Shown one piece after another: positions 31,055-39,298 of a DNA stretch of 64,000 bases. How positions within the stretch are numbered: position 1 is the first letter of the stretch; the number at the start of each line of letters is the position of its first letter. The notes under the pieces were generated by a model. The model was not told the origin of the DNA, searched no databases, and saw nothing but the letters and a program-made list of their open reading frames with translations. A program made the position numbers and the translations under genes. The DNA lies in contig JAHJEO010000024.1 of assembly GCA_018825305.1 (NCBI GenBank), forward strand, positions 146,736 to 210,735, read 5' to 3'. This DNA is from Gammaproteobacteria bacterium (GTDB taxonomy: Bacteria > Pseudomonadota > Gammaproteobacteria > Burkholderiales > Rhodocyclaceae).

Positions 31055-32025
31055 CGCGAAACCCCCAGCTCAACAAGCACGGCGAACTGCAGCACCTCAT
31101 CACCCTCGAGGGCCTGTCGCGCGAGATCCTCGCCGCGATCTTCGATACCGCCGAACCCTTCGCCGAGGTCGCCGAGCGCGAAATCAAGAAGGTGCCGCTG
31201 CTGCGTGGCAAGAGCGTATTCAACCTGTTCTTCGAGAACTCGACGCGCACCCGCACCACCTTCGAGATCGCCGCCAAGCGCCTCTCGGCCGACGTCATCA
31301 ACCTCAACATCAGCACCTCCTCCGCCTCCAAGGGCGAGTCGCTGCTCGACACCGTCGACAACCTGGCGGCGATGCAGGCCGACATGTTCGTGGTGCGCCA
31401 CGCCTCGAGCGGCGCACCCTACCTGATCGCCCAGCACCTCGCCGCCACCGGCCGCGACCACATCCACATCGTCAATGCCGGCGACGGCCGCCACGCCCAT
31501 CCGACGCAGGGCCTGCTCGACATGTACACCATCCGCCACTACAAGAAGGACTTCACGCGGCTGACGGTGGCGGTGGTCGGCGACCTGCTGCACTCGCGCG
31601 TGGCGCGCTCCCAGATCCACGCCCTGCAGGCGCTGGGCGTGCCGGAAGTGCGGGTCATCGGTCCGCGCACCCTGTTGCCCACCGGCGTTGTCGAAATGGG
31701 CGGACGCGGCAGCCTGCGCGTCTTCCACGACATGCGCGAGGGCCTCAAGGGCGTCGACGTGGTGATGATGCTGCGCCTGCAGAACGAGCGCATGGCGGGC
31801 GCCCTGCTGCCCAGCCCGCAGGAGTACTTCAAGTACTACGGCCTGACGCCGGAAAAGCTGGCACTGGCCAAGCCCGACGCCATCGTCATGCATCCGGGGC
31901 CGATGAACCGCGGCATCGAGATCGACTCGGCCGTGGCCGACGGCGCCCATTCGGTGATCCTGCCGCAGGTCACCTTCGGCATCGCGGTACGGATGGCAGT
32001 GATGAGCATGCTGGCAGGGAACTGA
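31051..32025 (+). CDS. pyrB: Aspartate carbamoyltransferase catalytic chain
   Basis: 324 residues from the ATG at 31051. It condenses carbamoyl phosphate with aspartate in the second step of pyrimidine synthesis. The carbamoyl-phosphate site [15 protein letters not shown] (STRT at 64-67), the [11 protein letters not shown] block, and [11 protein letters not shown] are clear. No pyrI regulatory chain adjoins it; instead a dead dihydroorotase follows, as in the class of enzyme where PyrB and PyrC' assemble together. Confidence 0.97.
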   Translation: MTRNPQLNKHGELQHLITLEGLSREILAAIFDTAEPFAEVAEREIKKVPLLRGKSVFNLFFENSTRTRTTFEIAAKRLSADVINLNISTSSASKGESLLDTVDNLAAMQADMFVVRHASSGAPYLIAQHLAATGRDHIHIVNAGDGRHAHPTQGLLDMYTIRHYKKDFTRLTVAVVGDLLHSRVARSQIHALQALGVPEVRVIGPRTLLPTGVVEMGGRGSLRVFHDMREGLKGVDVVMMLRLQNERMAGALLPSPQEYFKYYGLTPEKLALAKPDAIVMHPGPMNRGIEIDSAVADGAHSVILPQVTFGIAVRMAVMSMLAGN

Positions 32026-32027
32026 TT

Positions 32028-32117
32028 ATGGCCCACCACGCTCGCAAACCCAGCTCGCTGCCCCCCACCGGGGGGCGTTTGCCTCCTTGGGGCGGCCCTG
32101 CGGAGGCAAGACCATGA
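32028..32117 (+). repeat. Intra-operon hairpin repeat with coupling mini-ORF, copy 2 (pyrB/pyrC')
   Basis: Starts with an ATG two bases after the pyrB stop. The frame of 29 codons (MAHHARKPSSLPPTGG...) ends with a TGA inside the pyrC' start (ATGA). The hairpin GCCCCCC-ACC-GGGGGGC lies at 32060-32076. The following CTCCTTGGGGCGGCCCTGCG matches copies 1 and 3. Confidence 0.75.
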
Positions 32118-33409
32118 AAATACATATCAAGAACGGCCGCGTCATCGACCCCGCCAACGCCATCGACCGTCGTGCCGACGTCTTCATCGCCAAGGGCAAA
32201 ATAGTCGGCGTTGGCGACACGGCGCCGGCCGACTGGGGTGGCCATGGCGCCAATGCCACCATCGACGCGTCCGACTGCATCGTCTGCCCCGGCCTGGTCG
32301 ACATCGCCGCCCGCCTGCGCGAGCCGGGTTTCGAATACCGGGCCACGCTCGAATCCGAAATGGCTGCCGCCGTGGCCGGCGGCGTGACGCGGCTGGCCTG
32401 CCCGCCGGACACCGACCCGCCGCTCGATGAACCCGGCCTGGTGGAAATGCTGCGCCACCGCGCGCGGCTGCCGGGCTTCGCCCACGTGCATCCGGTGGGC
32501 GCGCTCACCGTGCAATTGAAGGGCGAGCGCCTCACCGAAATGGCCGAGCTGGCCGAGGCCGGCTGCGTCGCCTTCGGCCAGGCCAACCGTTCCATCGTCG
32601 ACACCCAGGTGCTGCTGCGCGCGATGCAGTACGCCGCCACCTTCGGCTTTCCGGTGTGGCTGCAGCCGCAGGACCCCTTCCTCGCCCGCGATGGCGTGGC
32701 CCATGACGGCGAGATCGCCGCCCGCCTCGGCCTCGCCGGCATCCCGGTTGCGGCCGAGACCATCGCCCTGGCCACCATCCTCCATCTGGCCCGCGAAACC
32801 GGTGCCCGCGTGCACCTGCGGCGCATTTCCTCGGCCGCCGGGCTGGAGATGATCGTCGCCGCGCGCGCCGCCGGCATCGGCGTCAGTTGCGACGTCACCA
32901 TCAACCACATCCACCTCTGCGACGAGGATATCGGCTTCTTCGACCCGCATGCCCGGCTCGATCCGCCGCTGCGTGCGGCAAGCGATCGCGACGCCCTGCG
33001 CGCCGGGCTGGCGTCCGGCGCAATCAATGCGCTCTGTTCCGATCACACCCCGGTCGACGACGATGCCAAGCAGACGCCATTCGACGAAGCCGAACCCGGC
33101 GCGACCGGACTCGAACTGCTGCTGCCGCTGACATTGAAGTGGGCGACCGAACTGAAGCTGCCGCTGGCCACCGCGCTGGCGCGCGTAACCGCCGACCCGG
33201 CACGCATCCTTGGTGTCGGCGGCGGCACGCTCGCCATCGGCACAGCGGCGGACATCTGTGTCTTCGACCCACAGGCAACCTCCCGCATCAGCCGCGAAAC
33301 TCTGAAGAGCCAGGGCAAGAACACGCCCTTCCTCGGGCAGGAACTCAAGGGCCGCGTCCGCTGTACCCTGATCGAGGGTCACCTCGCCTACGACGGCGCC
33401 TTCGCCTGA
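32114..33409 (+). CDS. Non-catalytic dihydroorotase-like protein PyrC'
   Basis: 431 residues with the overall sequence of a class I dihydroorotase (amino block IKNGRVIDPANAIDRRADV, carboxyl TADICVFDPQ). The metal ligands are gone: the usual DxHxHLREPG reads DIAARLREPG, so both histidines are replaced, and the later H-A-E-D region reads LQPQDPF. It therefore should not hydrolyse dihydroorotate. In Pseudomonas and related bacteria such PyrC' chains are structural partners required for an active aspartate carbamoyltransferase, consistent with its place next to pyrB. The functional pyrC must be elsewhere. Confidence 0.9.
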   Translation: MKIHIKNGRVIDPANAIDRRADVFIAKGKIVGVGDTAPADWGGHGANATIDASDCIVCPGLVDIAARLREPGFEYRATLESEMAAAVAGGVTRLACPPDTDPPLDEPGLVEMLRHRARLPGFAHVHPVGALTVQLKGERLTEMAELAEAGCVAFGQANRSIVDTQVLLRAMQYAATFGFPVWLQPQDPFLARDGVAHDGEIAARLGLAGIPVAAETIALATILHLARETGARVHLRRISSAAGLEMIVAARAAGIGVSCDVTINHIHLCDEDIGFFDPHARLDPPLRAASDRDALRAGLASGAINALCSDHTPVDDDAKQTPFDEAEPGATGLELLLPLTLKWATELKLPLATALARVTADPARILGVGGGTLAIGTAADICVFDPQATSRISRETLKSQGKNTPFLGQELKGRVRCTLIEGHLAYDGAFA

Positions 33410-33422
33410 CGCCAGCCCGTAG

Positions 33423-34226
33423 TCAGTTGCCGCCGGGCAGGGGCGACGACAGGTTGATGGCGGAATCGACGAAACGGAACAGCAGCGTCGGCGGCCGCCA
33501 TTCGCGCGCCGGACGCAACACTTTCCTCACCGAATCGTTCAGCTGCAGCTCGACCCGGTAGTTCTCGGAGAACGTCGTATCCCAGCGCGGCAGGATCTGC
33601 TTGAGGTATTCAAGCTCATGGTCCTCGCGGACGATCACCCCCATCGTTTCCAGCATGGTCAGCTTCGGCCAGTGCTCGCCGCCGGGTCGGCCGTAGGTGA
33701 CGATGCCCATGAACCGCGCGAAGTCGCCATAGAAAGGCGCCGACGGCTCGATCGTCTTGCCGTTGGAATAAATGGCATCCATGAAGTAGGTCACGCGCAG
33801 GTCGCGCGGCGCCCGTTTCGCCCACTGGTAGAGCACGTCGTGCAGCGTCGTCGACAGGCACATCTCGAGATGGCCGCCGACGACATAGACATGTGCCGGT
33901 GCCACATCGAAGCTGATTTCCCCGCCACCCGAGAAAACCCAGTAGTCGGGATTGCAGTCCTCCACGAAATAGAACTGGTCCGGCGTGTCGTCCTGCAGGT
34001 AGACCACCGGGATGCCCTGATCCTTGGCAAAACGCACCGCCTCGTCGATGCCGCGCTTGGTCGAGAAACGGGCATCGTGCGTGGATGTGGCGTGGACCAC
34101 GATCATCACCGAGTCGCCCCGAAGCTTTACGTCGGCAGGCGCGGCGAACCGGTGCGGCGGGCAGGCCGCCCAGCCGGTGCCGGAAAGCAGCAGGGCGGCA
34201 AGCAGAAGGAACAGGTGGCGAAGCAT
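33423..34226 (-). CDS. Exported hypothetical protein, possible isochorismatase-like fold
   Basis: 267 residues from the ATG at 34226, with a signal peptide MLRHLFLLLAALLLSG ending near GWAA. I do not recognise a named family. Two stretches recall isochorismatase-like hydrolases: VMIVVHATS followed by AVRFAKDQGIPVVYLQDD, and VYVVGGHLEMCLSTTLHDVL, where the cysteine would match the family's nucleophile. The first acidic catalytic residue is not obvious (His in place of Asp). The remainder, including FMDAIYSNGKTIEPS, is unknown. It is convergent with pyrC' (13 bp) and lies 78 bp after the DUF167 gene. Confidence 0.7.
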   Translation of the reverse strand: MLRHLFLLLAALLLSGTGWAACPPHRFAAPADVKLRGDSVMIVVHATSTHDARFSTKRGIDEAVRFAKDQGIPVVYLQDDTPDQFYFVEDCNPDYWVFSGGGEISFDVAPAHVYVVGGHLEMCLSTTLHDVLYQWAKRAPRDLRVTYFMDAIYSNGKTIEPSAPFYGDFARFMGIVTYGRPGGEHWPKLTMLETMGVIVREDHELEYLKQILPRWDTTFSENYRVELQLNDSVRKVLRPAREWRPPTLLFRFVDSAINLSSPLPGGN

Positions 34227-34236
34227 ATGCGAACGG

Positions 34237-34260
34237 GCTGGGCGGCGGGAAACGCCCAGC
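34237..34260. terminator. Stem-loop between DUF167 gene and exported protein gene
   Basis: GCTGGGCG and CGCCCAGC separated by eight bases. It lies 44 bases after the DUF167 stop and 10 bases before the next start codon on the minus strand. It could end the yggS-proC-yggT transcript or be a leader structure; there is no T-run. Confidence 0.4.
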
Positions 34261-34304
34261 TTACCTGTTGGCGCGACCAAAGCAAAGCACGCCTGTCGGT
34301 TCGA

Positions 34305-34604
34305 CTACCCGACGCCAAGCCGCTGCCGGACATGGGCCGGATCCGGCGTGCCGCCAGCGCCGACTTTTACCCGCTTGGCGCGTGAGGACTCGCCGCTGAC
34401 GAGAAGTACCTGTGACTTCGCCACGCCCAGCCGCTCGGCAAGAAATGCCAGCAGGCAGGCATTGGCCTTGCCATCCACCGGCGGCGCGGCGAGTCGTATC
34501 TTCAGGGCTTCGCCGTGGCGGCCGACCACTTCGGTCCGGCGGGCGCCGGGCTGGACGTGCAGTCTCAGAACGACGCCATCCGGCGTGGCAACGAGCCAGC
34601 TCAC
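34305..34604 (-). CDS. DUF167 (YggU) family protein
   Basis: 99 residues from a GTG at 34604 that overlaps the yggT stop (GTGA). The family features LRLHVQPGARRTEVVG, LKIRLAAPPVDGKANACLLAFLA and SQVLLVSGESSRAKRVKV are present. Function is unknown; it typically follows yggT. The carboxyl end KVGAGGTPDPAH is encoded by a copy of the 24-bp dispersed repeat. Confidence 0.9.
   Translation of the reverse strand: MSWLVATPDGVVLRLHVQPGARRTEVVGRHGEALKIRLAAPPVDGKANACLLAFLAERLGVAKSQVLLVSGESSRAKRVKVGAGGTPDPAHVRQRLGVG
34345..34368 (+). repeat. 24-bp dispersed repeat, copy 4
   Basis: Exact core GCCAGCGCCGACTTTT on the plus strand inside the minus-strand DUF167 gene, encoding KVGAGGT at its carboxyl end. 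Confidence 0.85.
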
Positions 34605-35203
34605 ATGCCGAGGCCGAAGGCCATGCCACGCAGGCTGTCGAGAACCATCAGCAGAACCTGCAGCAGCAACAGCAGGGCCAGCGGCGACAGGTCGATGCCG
34701 CCCAGTGGCGGAATCATGCGCTGGAACGGCGCAAGCAGCGGTCGCGCCAACTGGCTGAAAAAGGGCGCCAGCGGGGCATGGGGGTTGATCCACGACAGCA
34801 AGGCGGTAACCAGCACCACCATCATCGCCAGATAGATGGCGAGGCGCGCCACCTCGATCAGGGCGCTGGCCATCAGCGATACCAGGATGCCGCCGCCCGC
34901 ACCGGCTGCGCCCATCCAGGTCATGCCCCCCATCGGCCCGAGCGGCGAGAGCGCGTAGGCCAGCGCCAGAAAGGCGAGTTGCGCCAGCCACGCCAGCAGC
35001 AGGCTGGCAAGGTCGAGGCCGAACAGGCCCGGCACCATCCTGCGCAACGGCAGCACCGCCCAGTCGGTGACGGCGATGACGAACTGGCCGACGGGATTGC
35101 GGAAGGACACCCGCGCCCATTGCAGGATGAACCGTGCCAGCAACAGGGCGGCAAGAAAGTCGCAGGCGACCTGGGCAATGAATAGAACGATGCGGGTCAG
35201 CAT
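34601..35203 (-). CDS. yggT: YggT family membrane protein
   Basis: 200 residues with two copies of the YggT unit, each with two membrane helices. The first has FILQWARVSFRNPVGQFVIA; the second has LLSWINPHAPLAPFFSQL and RPLLAPFQRMIPP. The middle is a Gly/Ala-rich hydrophobic stretch. The exact role is unsettled; relatives affect osmotic protection and septum or FtsZ-related processes. The ATG at 35203 overlaps the stop of the upstream mini-ORF (TGATG). It sits in the usual yggS-proC-yggT order. Confidence 0.92.
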   Translation of the reverse strand: MLTRIVLFIAQVACDFLAALLLARFILQWARVSFRNPVGQFVIAVTDWAVLPLRRMVPGLFGLDLASLLLAWLAQLAFLALAYALSPLGPMGGMTWMGAAGAGGGILVSLMASALIEVARLAIYLAMMVVLVTALLSWINPHAPLAPFFSQLARPLLAPFQRMIPPLGGIDLSPLALLLLLQVLLMVLDSLRGMAFGLGM

Positions 35204-35289
35204 CAGTCCATGCCCCGCTGGGCCGCCCCGAGGGGCATGCGCCCCCCCGTGGGGGGCAGCGAGCTGATTTTGCGAGCGTGGGGGGCCAT
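35202..35289 (-). repeat. Intra-operon hairpin repeat with coupling mini-ORF, copy 3 (proC/yggT)
   Basis: The ATG at 35289 overlaps the proC stop (TAATG). The 28-codon frame (MAPHARKISSLPPTGG...QRGMD) ends with a TGA that overlaps the yggT start (TGATG). The hairpin GCCCCCC-NNN-GGGGGGC lies at 35241-35257. It is the best preserved and most tightly nested of the three copies. Confidence 0.78.
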
Positions 35290-36101
35290 TAGTCTTTCCC
35301 CATCAGGTCGCCCAGCTCGCGGCCACGGCGGTCGGCAGCCGTCACGCCGCGACCGATGGCGGCGGCGATGGCATCGCGCATGAAGGAATCCAGCGCCGCC
35401 TCCGTCGTTCCGCCCTTGGAGGTGACGCGCTGGCGCAGCACGGCAATGGACTCGGTGCTGCTTTCGGCCAGCCTGGATGCGCCGACGAAGGTCTCGACCG
35501 CCAGCCGCCGCGCGGCAGCGGCATCGAAGCCGAGTTCGCGCGCCGCCGACTCGAGCGCCTCGATGAAATAGAAGACATAGGCCGGGCCGCTGCCGGAAAC
35601 GGCGGTGACGGCATCCATCTTCGCCTCGTCGTCGATCCACAGGGTGGTGCCGACGGCACCGAGGATTTTCTCGGCCATGGTGCGGCCCTCGCGATCGACA
35701 CTGGGGTCGGCATAGAGGCCGCTGATGCCGGCGCCGATCAGCGCCGGCGTATTGGGCATGGTGCGCACCAGCCGGGTGTAACCGCCGAGCCAGCGGCCGA
35801 TGTCGGCCAGGCGCAGGCCGGCGGCGATGCTGATGACCAGCTGGCCCGACATGTGACTGGCTAGCGGCCCCAGCGCCTCCCTCATGGCCTGCGGCTTGAC
35901 CGAGAGGACCAGCGCTTCGCAGTTCATCGCCGCCGCGTCGGCAGTCGCCGCGCAACGCACGCCGAAGGCTTCGGTCAGGCGCTCGCGCGCCTCATCCACC
36001 GGCTCGACCACCTGGATGCCGGCGACCGAGAAGCCCTGCTTCTTGAGTCCGCCGATAAGTGCGGTGGCCATATTGCCGCCGCCGAGAAAAGTGATTTTCA
36101 C
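35289..36101 (-). CDS. proC: Pyrroline-5-carboxylate reductase
   Basis: 270 residues from a GTG at 36101 overlapping the yggS stop (GTGA). It makes proline with NAD(P)H. The dinucleotide site FLGGGNMATALIGG, the VKPQAM block and the carboxyl signature LRQRVTSKGGTTEAAL are present. It is the second gene of the yggS-proC-yggT run, facing pilT. Confidence 0.97.
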   Translation of the reverse strand: MKITFLGGGNMATALIGGLKKQGFSVAGIQVVEPVDEARERLTEAFGVRCAATADAAAMNCEALVLSVKPQAMREALGPLASHMSGQLVISIAAGLRLADIGRWLGGYTRLVRTMPNTPALIGAGISGLYADPSVDREGRTMAEKILGAVGTTLWIDDEAKMDAVTAVSGSGPAYVFYFIEALESAARELGFDAAAARRLAVETFVGASRLAESSTESIAVLRQRVTSKGGTTEAALDSFMRDAIAAAIGRGVTAADRRGRELGDLMGKD

Positions 36102-36787
36102 GCGTAGTGCCTTTCGCCAAAGATTGCGGTGCCGACGCGCACCATGGTAGCGCCTTCCAGGATCGCCGCCTCGAGATCGTGACTCATGCCCATCGACAGG
36201 GTGTCGAGCGGCAACCCCGCCGCCATCAGTCGATCGCGCAGCTCGCGCAGGCTGGCGAAGCGCCGTCGCGCCAGCGCCGAGTTTTCGGTCGGCTCGGGGA
36301 TGGCCATCAGGCCGCGCAGTCGCAGCCCCGGCAATTGCGCAACAGCCCGTGCCAATTCCAGCACCTCATCGGGCGCGCAGCCGCTCTTGCTTTCCTCGCC
36401 ACTGACATTCACCTGCAGGCAGATGTTCAACGGCGGCAGCTCCGGGGGACGCTGCACCGACAGGCGCTCGGCGATTTTGAGGCGCTCGACCGAATGCACC
36501 CAGTCGAAATTTTCCGCCACCGCCCGGGTCTTGTTGCTTTGCAACGGGCCGATGAAATGCCACTCGGCACACAGCTCGCGCAGCGCCGCGACCTTGGGTA
36601 CGGCTTCCTGCACATAACTCTCGCCGAAGGCACCCTGGCCAGCCGCTGCCGCTTCGCGCACCGCTGCCGCCGGCCAGGTCTTGGACACGGCAAGCAGGGT
36701 CACATCGGCGACGGGGCGCCCCGCTGCGGCACAAGCGGCAGCGATGCGATTCTCGACGGCTTGCAAGTTGGCGGCGATTGTTGTCAT
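36098..36787 (-). CDS. yggS: PLP homeostasis protein YggS
   Basis: 229 residues, single-domain alanine-racemase-like barrel that binds pyridoxal phosphate through K36 (LLAVSKTWP). FGESYVQEAVPK, WHFIGPLQSNKTR and GMSHDLEAAILEGATMVRVG are family signatures. It buffers PLP and influences amino-acid metabolism. The start is the ATG at 36787, 69 bp from the divergent pilT. A copy of the dispersed repeat encodes ENSALARRR. Confidence 0.95.
   Translation of the reverse strand: MTTIAANLQAVENRIAAACAAAGRPVADVTLLAVSKTWPAAAVREAAAAGQGAFGESYVQEAVPKVAALRELCAEWHFIGPLQSNKTRAVAENFDWVHSVERLKIAERLSVQRPPELPPLNICLQVNVSGEESKSGCAPDEVLELARAVAQLPGLRLRGLMAIPEPTENSALARRRFASLRELRDRLMAAGLPLDTLSMGMSHDLEAAILEGATMVRVGTAIFGERHYA
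36262..36285 (+). repeat. 24-bp dispersed repeat, copy 5 (variant)
   Basis: Differs from the core at one base (GCCAGCGCCGAGTTTT). It lies inside yggS in the sense direction, encoding NSALARR. A weaker member of the set. Confidence 0.55.
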
Positions 36788-36856
36788 ATAGAGGCCTCAA
36801 GTATACCAACCGTACCGCTACCGGATCGCTCGCCGGGACGCTCAGAGGACGCTCGC

Positions 36857-37900
36857 ATGGACATCACCGAACTGCTCGCCTTCGTGGTCAAGAACAAGGC
36901 CTCCGACCTCCACCTCTCGGCCGGACTGCCGCCGATGATCCGCGTGCATGGCGACGTGCGCCGCATCAACCTCCCCGCCATGGAGCACAAGGATGTGCAC
37001 TCCATGATCTACGACATCATGAACGATGGCCAGCGCAAGCACTACGAGGAAAACCTCGAGCTGGACTTCTCGTTCGCGATTCCCGGTCTGGCGCGCTTCC
37101 GCGTCAATGCCTTTGTCCAGAACCGCGGCGCCGCCGCGGTGCTGCGGACAATTCCCTCCAAGATCCTGTCGCTCGAGGATCTCAAGTGCCCGAAGATTTT
37201 TGAGGAACTGGCCGACCAGCCGCGCGGCGTGGTGCTGGTCACCGGGCCTACCGGCTCCGGCAAGTCGACGACGCTGGCGGCGATGGTGAACCACAAGAAT
37301 GAAAACGAATACGGCCACATCCTCACCGTCGAGGATCCGATCGAATTCGTGCATGAGTCGAAGAAGTGCCTGATCAACCAGCGCGAGGTCGGCCCACACA
37401 CCCTTTCGTTCAACAACGCGCTGAAATCGGCGCTGCGCGAAGACCCGGACGTGATCCTCGTCGGCGAGATGCGCGACCTCGAAACCATCCGCCTCGCGCT
37501 GTCCGCGGCCGAAACCGGCCACCTGGTGTTCGGCACGCTGCACACCTCGTCGGCCGCCAAGACCATCGACCGCATCATCGACGTCTTTCCCGCCGCCGAA
37601 AAGGAAATGGTTCGATCGATGCTGTCGGAATCGCTCAAGGCGGTCATCTCGCAGACACTGCTCAAGACCAAGGACGGCTCCGGCCGCGTGGCGGCGCACG
37701 AAATCATGATCGGCACCCCCGCCATCCGCAACCTGATCCGCGAGGCCAAGGTGGCACAGATGTATTCGTCGATCCAGACCGGCCAGCAGTACGGCATGCA
37801 GACGCTTGACCAGAACCTGCAGGATCTGGTCAAGCGCAACGTCGTTTCGTCTGCGGAAGCTCGCAGCAAGGCCGCCAACAAGGATAACTTCCCGGGCTGA
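36857..37900 (+). CDS. pilT: Type IV pilus retraction ATPase PilT
   Basis: 347 residues from the ATG at 36857. The amino PAS-like domain has KNKASDLHLSAGLPPMIRVHG; Walker A GPTGSGKST at 130-138; the Asp box and Walker B regions ILTVEDPIEFVH and ALREDPDVILVGEMRD; HLVFGTLHTSSA; and the retraction-specific AIRNLIRE near the end. It powers pilus depolymerisation, twitching and DNA uptake. It is followed by pilU, with a hairpin-rich 151-bp gap. Confidence 0.98.
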   Translation: MDITELLAFVVKNKASDLHLSAGLPPMIRVHGDVRRINLPAMEHKDVHSMIYDIMNDGQRKHYEENLELDFSFAIPGLARFRVNAFVQNRGAAAVLRTIPSKILSLEDLKCPKIFEELADQPRGVVLVTGPTGSGKSTTLAAMVNHKNENEYGHILTVEDPIEFVHESKKCLINQREVGPHTLSFNNALKSALREDPDVILVGEMRDLETIRLALSAAETGHLVFGTLHTSSAAKTIDRIIDVFPAAEKEMVRSMLSESLKAVISQTLLKTKDGSGRVAAHEIMIGTPAIRNLIREAKVAQMYSSIQTGQQYGMQTLDQNLQDLVKRNVVSSAEARSKAANKDNFPG

Positions 37901-37939
37901 TGCCTGCGATTAATCCTTCGAAGAACTGAACGCACGCCC

Positions 37940-38035
37940 CTCCCGGCCCCCACGGCAGGCTTTGTACAGCCTGCCGGCTGCGGCGGCACGAAGCGGGGCT
38001 TCGTGAAACCCCGGCTGCGCCCCTCGCGGCGAGAC
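37940..38035 (+). repeat. Composite hairpin element, copy A (pilT/pilU gap)
   Basis: Two successive hairpins: GGCAGGCT-TTGTAC-AGCCTGCC, then CACGAAGC-GGG-GCTTCGTG at 37987-38005. These are followed by AAACCCCGGCTGCGCCCC and TCGCGGCGAG. The second hairpin and its tail recur at 61728-61775 with paired base changes. Confidence 0.6.
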
Positions 38036-38051
38036 GAATGGAGACTGAAAC

Positions 38052-39188
38052 ATGGAACGAGACGAAGGCCTAAAGTTCATGCACCAGCTTCTGGCCATGA
38101 TGGTGCAGAAGAAAGGCTCCGACCTGTTCATCACGGCGGGTTTTCCGCCGGCGATGAAGGTCGACGGCAAGATGACGCCGGTCACCACCCAGCCGCTGAC
38201 TCCGCAGCACACCATCGAGTTGTGCCGCGCGGTGATGAACGACAAGCAGGCCGCCGACTTCGAGGCCAGTCACGAGTGCAACTTCGCCATCAGTCCCGCC
38301 GGCATCGGCCGCTTCCGCGTCAATGCCTTCATCCAGCAGGGGCGCAGCGGCATGGTGCTGCGGACCATCAACACCACCATTCCCAACTTCGAGGACCTCA
38401 AGCTGCCGCCGGTGCTGAAGGACGTGGCGATGACCAAGCGCGGCCTGGTGCTGTTCGTCGGTGGCACCGGCTCCGGCAAGTCCACCTCGCTGGCGGCGAT
38501 GATCGGCTACCGCAACCAGAATTCCTACGGCCACATCATCACCATCGAGGACCCGGTCGAGTACGTGCATGAGCACAGAAACTGCATCATCACCCAGCGC
38601 GAGGTCGGCGTAGACACGGAATCGTGGGAAGCGGCGCTGAAGAACACCCTGCGCCAGGCACCGGACGTGATCCTCATCGGCGAGATCCGCGATGCCGAGA
38701 CCATGGAACACGCCATCGCCTTCGCCGAAACCGGCCACCTGTGCCTGGGCACGCTGCACGCGAATTCCACCAACCAGGCGCTCGACCGCATCATCAACTT
38801 CTTCTCCGAAGAGCGGCGTTCGCAATTGCTGATGGACCTCTCGCTCAACCTCCGCGGCATCTGCTCGCAACGCCTGATCCCGCTCAAGGAAGGCAAGGGA
38901 CGCGCGGCGGCGATCGAGATCCTGCTCAATTCTCCGCTGATCTCCGACCTCATCTTCAAGGGCGACGTGCATGAGATCAAGGAGATCATGAAGAAGTCGC
39001 GCGAACTCGGCATGCAGACCTTCGATCAGGCCCTGTTCGACCTCTACGAAGGCGGCAAGATTACCTACGAGGATGCATTGCGCAACGCCGACTCGGTCAA
39101 CGACCTGAGGCTGCAGATCAAGTTGCACGGCCAGGAGTCGAAGGACAAGGACCTCAGCGCCGGCATCCAGCATCTCGACATCGTCTAG
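38052..39188 (+). CDS. pilU: Type IV pilus ATPase PilU
   Basis: 378 residues, a PilT paralogue. QKKGSDLFITAGFPPAMKVDG, Walker A GGTGSGKSTS at 137-146, ITIEDPVEYVHEH, LRQAPDVILIGEIRD and the longer carboxyl tail are typical of PilU. It assists PilT in forceful retraction. The AIRNLIRE block of PilT is replaced by PLISDLIFKG, as in known PilU. A ribosome site (GGAGAC) precedes the ATG at 38052. Confidence 0.97.
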   Translation: MERDEGLKFMHQLLAMMVQKKGSDLFITAGFPPAMKVDGKMTPVTTQPLTPQHTIELCRAVMNDKQAADFEASHECNFAISPAGIGRFRVNAFIQQGRSGMVLRTINTTIPNFEDLKLPPVLKDVAMTKRGLVLFVGGTGSGKSTSLAAMIGYRNQNSYGHIITIEDPVEYVHEHRNCIITQREVGVDTESWEAALKNTLRQAPDVILIGEIRDAETMEHAIAFAETGHLCLGTLHANSTNQALDRIINFFSEERRSQLLMDLSLNLRGICSQRLIPLKEGKGRAAAIEILLNSPLISDLIFKGDVHEIKEIMKKSRELGMQTFDQALFDLYEGGKITYEDALRNADSVNDLRLQIKLHGQESKDKDLSAGIQHLDIV

Positions 39189-39221
39189 CCGCCTGCGGCA
39201 GTCGGCCAAAACCGCCGGGGC

Positions 39222-39264
39222 GTGACGCAAGTCACGCCCTTGGCATTTTTGCATGGCATATAAT
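39222..39264 (+). promoter_or_regulatory. Candidate Crp/Fnr-family operator with TATAAT -10 box
   Basis: GTGACGCAAGTCAC at 39222-39235 is a perfect palindrome with GTGA-N6-TCAC half-sites, as bound by Crp/Fnr-superfamily regulators. A perfect -10 box TATAAT lies at 39259-39264. With a start about seven bases later, the operator centre falls near -42, the place of a class II activator site. No good -35 box is seen. The palindrome (GGCGTGAC/GTCACGCC) could also serve as a weak pilU terminator. Confidence 0.5.
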
Positions 39265-39298
39265 TCGCCCTCCGACGAACCGGCATGACCATGGTCTT

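Noticed and set aside
39241..39256. Sigma-54 type promoter TGGCA...GCAT before the small membrane protein
   Set aside because: The GG and GC elements are only nine bases apart instead of about twelve, which sigma-54 does not accept.
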